Shown here: piece after piece, positions 1 through 11,500 of the stretch
Numbering within the stretch: position 1 is the stretch's first letter
How the letters are laid out: the number at the start of each line of letters is the position of its first letter
NCBI GenBank assembly: GCA_033807695.1
Contig: CM066306.1
Coordinates: 1,364,001 to 1,428,000 of the forward strand
DNA from: Daedaleopsis sinensis
Taxonomy: Eukaryota; Basidiomycota; Agaricomycetes; Polyporales; Polyporaceae
Length of the DNA: 64,000 nt
Reading direction: 5' to 3'
Notes under the pieces: model-generated
Told to the model about the DNA's origin: nothing
Database searches by the model: none
Seen by the model: the letters and a program-made list of their open reading frames with translations, nothing else
Translations under genes and position numbers: made by a program

Positions 1-173
1 CACCTGTGCCTGTATACGCTCACGAAACGTGCGATGAGGACCACAAGTACCCCTTGCAACCTGGCAGAGAGTCCATCGATCTGAGTGCGACCGTTGCTAC
101 CCGTGGGCCGTGGCGTAGCGGTCCGCACTCGGGGCCCGCTCGTTCCAGGGACACCGTTCGAGTAGACTCGTAT

Positions 174-256
174 CCAGTCTGTACTGCGAGCCAGCCTCTC
201 GGGTCATAATGGGATCAGCGGAGTTCGAAGGGAGGCAAGCTCGCAGTACAGACTGG
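174..256. repeat. 17-bp perfect inverted repeat (hairpin)
   Basis: The arms CCAGTCTGTACTGCGAG (174-190) and its exact reverse complement (240-256) are separated by 49 bases. Function is unknown. It could be a small foldback element or chance. Confidence 0.7.
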
Positions 257-952
257 GCCGATCGGTCGTCCTCTAGGCGGGGGGGTACCGTGTGACTTTG
301 TACTTGTGAAATCTCGACTCTTGCTCTTTGGAAGGTAACCTTCGTACCGGTACGTCTCCTCAGCATCCTTCCCGTCCATGTTGGCAGGCTCATTCCCTCA
401 GCCAATTCCAACGCAGAATACGTTGTGACTAATGAAATATCTGTTTTGCAGGTGAACGGAGCTCAGGAAGAGAAATCTGTGCCACTGGCAGACGGCTGTC
501 CACCACTGTGTGGTACAAGGCTACCACCGGCATAAACTGTACTCAGTACGTCGCTCATTTCACTTGGATGTAGACTCATAACACCATACAGCAGCAGCTT
601 TGCAGCTCCACCAGCTGCAAAACTGCTGCTGTCAAATGCTGAAGCCATTTTTCTACGAGTGCAGGTGCGCCGGCCGCTGCAGTCTCGTGGGCGCCTAACG
701 AAGTAGCGCCCGATAGCCGCTGAAGCCCTTCGAAAACGCAAGATGCTCGATTCTTCAACATCTCGTATACCCAATCCTCCAGTGAGGTATACCGTCTGGT
801 AGCTACGTTATGCAGGAGTGAGACTATCGGATATTATGGGGGGAAGGGTATATGAAAACTAACGGGATTGAGAAATTTCGAAAACCCCGAACGCGAACTT
901 TCCTAAGGACAAAGTCACACGGTCCCCCCTCGACTAAAGGGCGACCGATTGG

Positions 953-1013
953 CCCAGCCTGTTCGGTGATCCTCACAACGGAGTTTGAATCTCGATCCAC
1001 CGAACAGGCTGGG
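953..1013. repeat. 16-bp perfect inverted repeat (hairpin)
   Basis: CCCAGCCTGTTCGGTG at 953-968 is repeated as its exact reverse complement at 998-1013, with a 29-base loop. It has the same general form as the hairpin at 174-256 but an unrelated sequence. Confidence 0.7.
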
Positions 1014-4000
1014 AACGAGCCTACCGTTCGAGTCTCTGCCAGGTTCCTTCGCTCCTTCGCTCCTTCGGGCTTCCGCTGCTAACGTCGGCGGCGCCCCCAC
1101 GCCCCCACGCCCGTAGCGCGAATCCTTCGTCAGCCTGGCGCCACCCGAGCTCCTATGTCGGGCCCCGACTCTCCGCACTGCGGAGAAGCAGGAACCGCGA
1201 AGCAGCTCCTGACAATTGCAAGTCTAGATCTTCGAAAGCTCTCGATTGCTATTGGCGGGGGCCGTTGGAACCTGGCAGTGGTGCAGTGGTGCAGCGGCAG
1301 ATTCTGCCTGTACCCATCACCCGCGAGTGATCGCTGGGCTCGGCATCCCCAACGCGGACGGTGGAACGGCGCGATCGGCCGCGGGCCGCGGCGGTGCGAG
1401 GTCTGAGGTGGGTGGCCCGACGACTCCGACGTCATCCGGGACTCGGAGGATTCGGAGTCGGAGAGTCTATGCGGCGGCAGTGTATAGTAGTAGACTCCTG
1501 GCCGTTCGACGTTCGTAGCCGTCCGCCTTGCGGCGCGCTGCGACAGTCACAGGTGCAGGTCTGCAAACGTTGCAGATGCACGGTTAGCAGCGGGTTTGGG
1601 TAAGAGATTCAAGTGATGCACACGCACGCTATATTGCCAATGACCATCGTCGCGACTCGCGGGATGTGGACTTCCGTGTGGTGGCCGATGTGCAGGGCGG
1701 CGGGCGCAGGCCAGCCAGGCGTAACCTCGGCCTTGGCAGCAGCATCACTGATCAGAATGTGATTTTGGGGCTAGCGGCAACGGCGGCAACGGCGGCAAAC
1801 AAAGCGAGCTTTCTATGTAGCGTTGATGATTTCTGGGGCATTTTGGGACATTTTGCGTGGGTTATCCTGCAAACCACAGGACAAATGGAGAGGGCATACA
1901 TACTGCACGACAAGGGGATCGAGATCCGAACTATCGCGGAGACTTTGACGTCGTGGCTGTGGGAGGACGGACTCGTGCGCAAGATCCATCGCGACTGGAT
2001 GTTTAGCACGTCTCGTGAGCCCGGCTTCTTAAGAGCTCGCACACGATAGCGAGCGAGGAGGGGCACTTATCTACGGCGCCGGGAAAAGAAAACGCTCTCA
2101 TAGGTAGGCGATATGGCATTCAGTATGAATGCCGGGAAAGATAACAGTGCGTTGTTATCTCCCGAGCTGCGAGAACAGCAGATGTCGAGGACTCGGACTC
2201 ATGTGTTAAACACGGAAGTATATCTACAAGGGAAGGTCGTCCACAGATGCACGCGAAGATAAACATGGCGTGATCAGCGCAAACCTAACTAGGACTGGGA
2301 CAAGAGGTTCATACACCTCAGGCGAGCGGACTGATGGCTCGAACCTCACCGTATTTCCTCCGACCTCAGGCAGTCCTCAGGCTCTGGTGAGCAACGAACA
2401 ATAAAAAATACAAGTACTTACCGTCACAATTCGCGTCCGCACGTTCGTCTTCCAAACTCCTTCCAAACTCCAACACACGGAAGAGCCCGGGCGACGGCGC
2501 CAGGTACACTGGGTGTAATATGCCCCAGAAAGCGGGCAGCTTCTCGGCGTGTTCCTCGGGACGCGGTTTCCTAAAGGGCCATAGAACGAGATGCCATGTC
2601 AGCCAGCGGTTGAGAGCCTGGGAGCGTGAACACTCGGGCGCGACGTTTCGAGCCGCAGGAGCCCTACACTCGTCAGCACGGCATCACACTCGCAGAGCCA
2701 TCCCCGCTTCTATGCCCACCACGCGGCGGGGGGGTTGGAGTCGCGGGCGCGCTAGGACGGGACGGGTCATCGATGCACACAGGATGCACAGAGCCCGCAG
2801 CGAGCCGCGGCGGACGGGGTGCGGCCCTTGTTGTCACGCAGCAGACTGGGATCCAGGGCGACGTCATGCATTCAGCGAAACGTGCGGGCGCACCGTCCCG
2901 GGAGAAGCGGGGAAGGGCGCGCGAGGAGCCCCGAGCACACGGGCGGTCCCATGACTCGACACTCGAGGGGCGCAATATATTCCGTAGCACTGCGCTACGG
3001 AAGACGGACAGCCAGCGGGATCTGGGATACGGCTGGCTACGGTCGGCAGGACGGCGATCCGGGGTAGGGGAGGGAACGCGCACATGGACGCAGTCGAGGA
3101 CCACCCTGCGCGCGAGGCTCGGCGTTCGAGTCGGGGTAGCCAAACCACCTGACGCACAGCGAGAACCCTGTTGCCACTTGTCCATGCTTCGTTACCTAAC
3201 CCTGCGAGTGGCGGCGGACGAAGGGGCGTCTTCAGCGTTCCCGCACGATGCGAGATTGTGCGTATGGCATCTTCATCTTCTGCAGGCCCCTTCGAGAGCA
3301 TGGCACGGCACCGAGGGGATTGGCATGGTGAAGCTCTCAGAAGAATTGTAGAATGAAAACGAATGTCCATGTTCCTAGACTTATGGTACACTGCGCGTTT
3401 GACGCTAGGCTCCGGCCGGGACAGATCTGAATCGCAGGCGACTGTGAGAAGTTATTTTCGTGAAGTGTACATACCGCCAGTGCCAAGATGGTGGTTCTGT
3501 GGGGAAGGCGTCCGACATCCCTTGGGACAATGACAGAGCAGGACAGATTTACGACAGGGATCTGACCCGGGAAATGCGGGCAGGTCTGTGGGGTACTTAC
3601 AGCATGCTAGAGGATGCATGTGAACAGTGATGTGAACTGATGTCCGAGACATGGAACTGGGATGGGCGGCTGGGATGCGTTTGGAGAAGTGCCAGGACCA
3701 TGTGAACTATAAGTGGACCTAGAAGGGGTTTAGATGGTCTCAATGCGGAAGCCAGCGGAAGGCAGGGAGGATGGAAGGAAGTAAGTACTTACCAGATATA
3801 CGGTCACACGCGCACGCGCAGTGATGGGCGAACTTCTTCATCCACAACGGGCGGTGACTCCTCCGGGACCAAAACATATCGAGACTACAATGCAGAAGGA
3901 CAGATGAGGGTGGTACGTGCGTGCATCGCACTGAGCACATGGCGTCGGAGACTGGTATACAATATAGTTCTGGAGCGTCCAACCTGGTAGGTACGCATGG

Positions 4001-4413
4001 CTGCCGCCCCTCGGGCCTCACGGTGAGCTCTGTTCGAGGTGATCGATGTAGTTTTCGCGACGTTGTACTGCGGACTCGCGGCCGGCGGACAAAGAGGAGA
4101 GGAGATTCCAGAACGGCGATGACATGGAGGCGACTGCCGCACTCTGTAGTAGTTAGTAGGACATGGGCTGCAAGGGGAATAGGGAGTGGGTGTGTGTTCG
4201 GTGTGGTGGGCCGGTATGTGTGGATTTCATATGCAGCGGAGGAGGAGAGCAGCGTCCTTGGGCAGCTCGTGGGATGAAATGGGAGCGAACGGCTGCGAAC
4301 AGCGGAGACGGGGAGCGGTCCACCGAACGGCGTCTTCACCTTGCAATAATTAATTATCACTTATTGCCCAAAACTGGGGCGGCAATTATAACGACCCGCC
4401 GCCGCGAGCGGGT

Positions 4414-4695
4414 TTGTTTGGCTCTCGGCCACGGTCCGTCTCCCCTCACCATCGCCCCTTGCCTCCTCCTCCTCCTCCCATCTTCTCCTCGCGCACCTCC
4501 CGCGCACGTCCCCCGCACCCCGCTCGCCCGACGCACCACGACGCCCGGCCGTCTGGGAAGCACACGCCTCGAGGCACACACCCGCGCCGACGCTCAGCTG
4601 CTGGGTCCCATCTGTTCCCCTCTTATAGTCGTATGTTGCTTCTACAGTTCTTCCGAAATTTGCCTCGCTCACTTCGTCGCGTGCCGATCCCCTAG
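4414..4695 (+). promoter_or_regulatory. Possible upstream ORF in the areA-like 5' leader
   Basis: A 93-codon open frame ends 10 bases before the chosen start of the GATA factor, and a second in-frame ATG at 4633 would give a 20-codon version. If the leader is unspliced, this could lower main-frame translation. A leader intron ending near TTGCTTCTACAG (about 4645) would remove it. Confidence 0.25.
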
Positions 4696-4705
4696 AGGGA
4701 GATTT

Positions 4706-7700
4706 ATGGACCTCCCGCCAGGCGCTGCTAGAGGCATCACCGACGCACGCAAGCAAGCCTGGTCCTCCTCTCGCCGCCCTACCGTTAATACCTCGGCTCT
4801 GCCATCCTCGGGTCCTTCATCGACTCCCCTCAACCAGAGTCCTCCTCTCTCTTCCGTCTCTCTCTCCTCACAGTCCTCGCCTTGGGCACCCCACGTTCCC
4901 CTTGCAACATCCGCCCAGTCCCATTCCAATCCGTTCATGTTGCAGCACCCCGTCCCGCCCATGTCTCATCACGCCGACGGCCCCTCACAGCTGGGCTCTT
5001 CATCATCCCTCGGAAACGCGGAATGGGGAAGCATGTTCTCCGCCCCTCTTGACCCCTCCACCTTCCAAGCTCTTGCTGCGTCGGGCGTCTTAGGACCTCC
5101 CGTTGGAGGTGTGCCTTCAAGTCTCCCCTCAAGATCTAATCATGCCCCGCTCGATTTTGGCGTTAATCCCCGTACGCAGTCAGTCAATGTGAAAGACGTC
5201 AGCCGCCCAGGTCCCAATCAAAGCATATCACTCGCATGGTCGAACGTTTCCTCTCCGTATTCCTCTCCGCCTGCTACCTCCCAACGAGCTTCGCCTATCC
5301 ATATTCGATCCGGCTCTGGCGGCAACGGGCCATATGCACGCCGCAAATCTCCTGCCTCCGGGGTTTCTCAGTATGGCCCTGTTAATATGCGTCACCCCTC
5401 CTCCATGTCCATGACCCCGTATGATTCCCAATCCATCACTGGAGAGTACGCGCTTGAACGACCGAATCCTCTCAACCGGCAACTAGCAGGCTCCAGCGGG
5501 CGTGGTAGCCTGCATATGGTCCCCGGCATCGACACACACCTCGATCACTCCTCACATAACTATCCTTCGCATAGGCCATCCTTCGACTTTGCTGCCCAAC
5601 CACCCCCACAATCCGAACGCTTCACGCCAGGCCTCCCTCCCTCCTTGTGGATGTCTCCAACTAATCACCTCCAACCTGCTTCGACAAGTTACTCGGAATC
5701 ATCTTACCCCTCGCACAATCAGATGGCGTCTCACCGCCATCCTTCAATATCAGAGTCCCTTGCTACTGCGTCGAGTCCCACAGCGCTCTCCCTGCTTGAA
5801 TCCGACAAGTCCACAGCGCCCACCTCCGCAACCAGTCCGAAAGGACGCGCCCTTTCTGAACTGTTTTCCGACTCGTTATTCCCGCCAGTCGTGGAGAGTC
5901 CCGATCCGCAGTCGTATCCATCATCCAAAATGTCAGGCTCACCAGATCTGAAGTCCTTCGATCTCATGGGCACGGATGTTGATCCGGAGACGATGGCAAA
6001 GGAGGATCCGCTCGCGACGCAAGTGTGGAAGATGTACGCGCGGCAGAAGGCGACGTTGCCGCACGCACAGAGGATGGAGAACTTGACCTGGCGGATGATG
6101 GCGTTGGCGTTGAAGAAGAAGAAGGAAGACGAGGTAAAGGAGAGAGCGAGGGGTCGGGGCATGGAGCGAGAAGCTGACGCGCAGAAGGGCGGTGGGCCGG
6201 GAGCCGCAAAGACCAGCGGTGAGAATGCGGAAGAAGGACCGGCTGATCCTGCCGGTGGTGCGGACACGGCGCAGGAGACGGAGAGAGGGAGAACGATTGA
6301 TAAAGGGAAGGCGAGAGTGCAGGTCGTTGGCTTTGACGGCGCAAACCAGGACGGAGCAGACGAGGACGAGTGCGTATACCTCTCATTGCGCCATCTTCCG
6401 CCTTACTGAGCGTTCATTTCCCCTATCTAGCGAGGTGCCTATGGACTGGCGTGCTATCAGTAGGTCCCGTTCTCGAGCGCCCATGGATTGGCGTCCCTCG
6501 AGTCGCTCTCGCTCCCGTCCCCCAATTGGCGGCATGGCAGATCTGCAGAATCACCTCAAGTTCCCCTCATCGTCGTCACCCAAACGCGATCTCACGTCCC
6601 CTGGCATCCCCTTTCCGAGCTCCTCTGGCCGTCGCAGCCCTCATTCCGCGCACCCGTCGCAGAATACCCTCCCGGCTCTCTTCGAGTCTGCAGGAGAACA
6701 TCGCGCGCACCACAACCCCTTTGAGTCGTTCTCACTTGTCCACAGCCCCGTTGGTGTTCCATCCTCGCTTCCCTCTTCAGGAATCCTCGCACGTGCCTCG
6801 GCATCGACCCTCCCATCTCCGGAACTCAAGGCGTTTCCAAAGCACGTCAGGAAGACGAGCTTCGACCACACTGTCGCGAGGGAGGGCATATTCACTGGCG
6901 TGAGTGGTCGTCATCAGATCAATGGCAAACCCAGATCACCTGAAGGCCTCCTTGGCACCAAGCGGCGCGCCGACGCACCCCATGCGGAGAGCATGCTCCG
7001 TGCTGACCCTCCCGCAGGCATTGACCTGACGTCCCCAATGGAGTCCAAGGATCTGGATCACTACAACAGGGAGAGCCCGTTCCCTTCGTCTTCCTTCAGC
7101 TTCTCCGTCCCGTCTTACGACTCTTTCTTCGACCTCTCCGGTGCTACGACCAATTCCCTTCCCGCGCACAAGAATCACCATTCAGAGCTGTCGTTCTCCG
7201 ACTCAATACGCTCGTTGAACGGCACATACTCCCCTCCCGTCGGCGTCAGCAACCAAGGGCTATCGGCAGCCGCAGCCGCCGCATCCGCCGCCGTGGCCGA
7301 GACGTACGCACAGTTCGACATGGCGAACATGACCCTGGAGAACTTCCCGCTCATGGACATGATGTACCATAACGCCACGCACGGCATGGACTCGGGAATG
7401 GGCTCGAACGGGAACCCGTTCACGGTGGACCCCACCCAGATCCTCCCCATCGACCACAGCGAAATCTTCCATCCGAGCCCTTCGAGCGACGGATGGGGCA
7501 ACGGTGTCGGCTCCAGCTCGAATGCGTCCCCAGAGCCGTATAACGTGTCGAATGCGTCGACTCCTCCCTCGGGAGACGGCGCCCCTGGGAGCTCGCGCAA
7601 TGCTCCGCCGCGCAAGATCGCGTCGACGAAGCGTGTCACTCAGGATGCTGCCGCACGCGCTGGTGCAAGTAGCGCGCAGCGGAAAGGGTATGTCCTTGCA

Positions 7701-8364
7701 ACTTTTTGCTGCGATCGGTCACTTACGAAGATCGCAGGAGCACGCCGGAGGCCCCTTCAGGCGGCCAAGCGCGGATCACAGGCGAAGATGGTGATGCGAC
7801 GCCGACGGTATGCACGAACTGCCAAACGACGATCACTCCGTTGTGGCGTCGAGATCCCGACGGCCAACCCCTTTGTGCGTGTATTGTCCCTGTTGTGCGA
7901 CGCGATGTTGATGGACGTTCCCGTGCGCAGGCAACGCTTGTGGTTTATTCTTCGTGGGTCCCCCTCCATCCCCTCAAACAAGCGTAAAGACTAACGCACG
8001 CCTTCCCACAGAAACTGCACGGCGTGGTGCGCCCGCTGTCCTTGAAGACCGACGTCATCAAGAAGAGGTGTGTCTTCGCTCGCTTCCCTTCGGGTGGCCA
8101 GGATCTGGCTGACGTCTGTTCCGCAGGAACCGTGCGTCTGGCACTCCCCACGGCTCGTCGCGGAAGAGCAACGCGAACCTCCCGAAGATCGCCGCACACG
8201 CGAACCGGCCGCGGGCGTCGACGACGAGCTCGATGCCCTCGCACACGCGGCTGTCCCCCGGGACGCGTGTGGGCGCCGTGACGTCCTCGTCGATGAAGCG
8301 GCAACGACGGACTTCCGCTAGTACCCAGATACAGTCCTCGTCGTCTAAAGACGGCGGGGCGTAA
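4706..8364 (+). CDS. AreA/NIT2-type GATA transcription factor (nitrogen regulator)
   Basis: This is a nuclear DNA-binding regulator of the AreA/NIT2 family, which activates nitrogen-catabolic genes when preferred nitrogen is scarce. Spliced exons are 4706-6373, 6435-7687, 7738-7874, 7931-7953, 8012-8067 and 8127-8364, giving 1124 aa. Residues about 435-476 ([23 protein letters not shown]) match the DUF1752-like AreA region. A single GATA zinc finger near residue 1000 (CTNC-X17-CNAC, then GLFFKLHG and a basic tail with VIKKRNR) is rebuilt only by joining four exons. The rest is Ser/Pro-rich low complexity, with an Ala run in exon 2 and RSRSR stretches just after intron 1. The frame stays open upstream to 4163, but I chose ATG 4706 because the upstream part looks like leader sequence. 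An upstream reading frame (4414-4695) ends 10 bases before this ATG. The family call is firm; the target genes are inference. Confidence 0.9.
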
Positions 8365-8599
8365 GACCAGTGTAATTGTGGCGGGTTTCGGGAGCGTGTA
8401 TTGCGGTGCTTTTTCTATGTGTGTTCTCTATCATCCATGCTTGTAATCTGTCTAGATTGTGTAGCTGCAACTGCCTCGGTACGCCCTGACACGACCCCAC
8501 ATGTCCTCCTCTGCTGTTGCGAACCTTAGTTTACGTGGTAGTGTACGATGCGCGGGGGTAGATGTTATAGATTATTGTCCAACCGTTGGGAGATGCTTA

Positions 8600-11500
8600 A
8601 TGCTAGATAATGCGGGAGTTGCACGAAATGAACGTGGGGGGCAGGTGGAGATGCATATGACGCCGTGAGTAACAAATGCGGCCAGTGCCGTGCGCCCCTT
8701 GGGGGACCAGGGCTGAGACGGCGAGCCGCGACTGAGACTCCCGCTCGCTCGCCAACGCTGCCCGACCTCCATCCTGGCGTCCCTCTTCAGGCAGTCCTCC
8801 CCGCGGTCCCCAGTCCCGCCCTCGTCGTTCCCCGCTGGGCTGCACCCGGTTGCCTCCAACGACGCCAATGGCCGTGCCGGTCGGCGGACCTCCCGGACAG
8901 AACTAGATTTCGAGCAGGCTCTACGCGCCGGGGGCACAGTCTTGCTCAAGGAGGGCCCTGACGTGGATGAGCTCGGCGCAGACTTCTCAAACGCTTCAAT
9001 CACTCTTTCTTCGTCCCCGTCGCCACCCCCGCAGAGAGGCTACCTCGGCCTCCAGCCCTCAACACCCATCATTGTCCCCCCCACCCCCTCCCCCGGAAAC
9101 AGCGTCGCCCGCTCTGGCGTAGCCTCCCCTGGGGCCCTGACCTCATCCTCCTCGTCGACGAGCGAGGTGTTCTACGACGCGCCGGAGGAGATCGACTACC
9201 AGACCAAGCGGCGTTCCATGTATCGCGCGCCGGGCACTGCGAGCAGCCCCGATCTCGCCACCCTTCTCCGCAAAGCAAAGGAACGGAGCGGGGTCGGCGG
9301 CAGGGATGGGAAGAAGAACAGCGGCTCGTCGTCGCGCGACCGTACGTGCTGCCATGTCTCCTCCCCGCCCCCCTCCTCACAGTCACACCCCGCGCCAGAG
9401 CAATCGCCTGGGCCCTCGGCGCACACCACGCCCGTCCCCAAGGGCAGGATGCGCTCTTCCCAGAACCTGTCTGCCCAGCGTGAAGCAGCGGCGAACGCGA
9501 CAAGCCCTGATTGGGTCCTCGCCAGCCCGCGGTCATTCGGGTCTATGAAGGACGGCAAGGTGATTGATTGGTCCGCTTAGAGAGAGCGAAAGTGACGAGT
9601 ATTGATCCACTCTCGTTTCGCGCACAGCCCGCAAAGTCCTCCGTCCGTGCAAAAACCTCTGCCTTTCTGGGGAAGATGCTGGGGACGTCGTCCACACGCG
9701 AGCGATCTGTGAGTGCTCTCGTCTGCCCGCCGCCGAGAGTGTATGACGATTCCGAGCCTGGGCACGCAGCGAACCCTCACCTCCTCTCCGTCGACCACCT
9801 CGATCGCAACGTATTCCAACTCTCCCTTGTTTGACGCTTTCCCGCCGCCCGTGCCGCCCTTACCTAAGGCCGCCTCCCGAATGCCGGGCCCGGCCCCAGT
9901 CGACATTGGCGACGTGTTCTCCGCCGCGCCCAGCACACCTGTTGAGGAGAAGCCTCTCCCCGCCATCCAGCACGGCGACCGCGGCTCAGAGATGACGGAC
10001 ACCTCTGATGACCAGTCAGTCGTCCTGGTTGACGCACCGTCGATGCGGTGCTCCCGCTCCCGCTCACCCTCCCCAACGCATACGGTGAAAGGGCCACCGA
10101 AGCACGCGAAAGCTCCCAGTAGGAGCAAAAGGAGAAGCATGAGTGTCAGCGACGCTGAAATCAAGAAGGCTATGGGGATGGGCGCAGGCGCACCAGCAAC
10201 CCCGCTTCGCATCAACACCGACACCCAGGCATTGGAGGGATCGCCGGGTTGGGGAATGCGGCTCGAGGGCATCATGTCCCAGTTCAGAGGTGAATTGACA
10301 CAGCTCGAATCACGTTCTACATCCCTTGATCTTCGCGACCCGAATACACCTTCCAAACGTCCAGCAGCGTCCCGCGCCCACAGTGATATGACCGCGCCGC
10401 TGTCGGCACCTCCAACAACCACTTCAAACCGACCATCCCCGAGGCAAGCAACGTCTCTCCCTCCTCCCACGCTATCTTCTTCAGGCGGGGACTACGGAAC
10501 TCCTGCCGTCAACCTGACCACTGTGTCCGGCGGCGAACAGTCCCTTGTGAACGCCGGACCGTCCTCACCGCCCGACTCCGCTGTCGAAGCTCCCATTGTC
10601 CCTCCACGCTCGTCGTCTCTCAACTCTCCTTTGCGACCCCGCACCGGCTCCAATGCAGCGGCGTCGTCCCTCCGCACGCCAAATCTCAAGTACGGACCTC
10701 GGTCGCCCCCAACTCGACTGAACGGCCTGCAGCACATTCATTCTAATTCTCGAGACTCTAACAAACTCCGCGTGCAACACCGCTCTACAGCATCCGCGTC
10801 GGAGCCGTCGCTCATTCCGGACCGGGACGACACCCGCGCCTGTGAGCAGCTTCGTACCGTTCGCATCGTGTCATCTCCGAATGGGTTTGTTGACTTGAAT
10901 ACAGTCTCCGCGGCGTCGCAGCAAGACCTCACGACGAGCGACCTTGTGCCGGCGCGCTTCTCATTGCGGCAGTCGCCTGCTAAACATGAGGAGACCGCCG
11001 ACTTCGACAGCCGTGGCAAAGAGCTTGCTGCTCGATGTTGGGCCGAGGACGAGGAGTTCCTGCCGAAGGACAAGATCGCTGAATGGCTTGGGGGACAGTG
11101 AGTGAAACACGTTGCGCCCGGCCCGCTCGACGCTGACTGTCCGCGCAGGAGCGTCATCAACAAGGCCGCGTTGCGCCACTACATTAACAACTTCGACTTC
11201 TCAAATCTCCGACTGGACCAAGCGTTCAGGTTCGTGGGGGGATGTGCCTGGTGGGACGGAGATGAGCTAACTCGGCAACGCAATCAGACGGTTATGCGCG
11301 AAGCTTTACCTCAAGGCCGAGACGCAGCAGGTCGACCGGATTCTCGAGGAGTTCGCCCGGCGTTACTGGGAGTGCAACCCAGCGACGGTCCTCGGCAACC
11401 CCAGTAAGTGCATCCAACAGTCGTCGAGTCGGAGTGACACTCACTGCCTACCCCCAGGCGTCATACATGCCGTCGCCTACTCGGTGCTATTGCTCAACAC

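Larger units (their letters stand above)
1..4705. other. Intergenic region, no supported gene
   Basis: I see no splice-supported gene or recognisable protein here. Open frames of 100-240 codons exist on both strands (for example 2626-3351 plus and 2673-3185 minus), but they overlap one another in GC-rich sequence and have no recognisable motif. The stretch holds two perfect hairpin-forming inverted repeats (174-256 and 953-1013), a short GGCAAC-type tandem repeat near 1773-1800, and, from about 4400, a pyrimidine-rich tract that is probably the 5' leader of the downstream GATA-factor gene. Confidence 0.6.

Noticed and set aside
2626..3351. 241-codon plus-strand frame and overlapping minus-strand frames
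   Set aside because: All lie in GC-rich sequence with several overlapping open frames on both strands, and no motif or splice logic supports any of them.
4163..4705. 181-codon N-terminal extension of the GATA factor
   Set aside because: The frame is open, but its translation is a Cys/Arg/Pro mixture unlike the Ser/Pro-rich protein, and it covers a pyrimidine-rich leader. ATG 4706 fits better.
6374..6434. Splitting the areA-like locus into two genes at 6409
   Set aside because: The stop at 6409 lies inside a 61-bp GT..AG intron whose removal keeps phase, and the DUF1752-like region followed by GATA finger is one known architecture.
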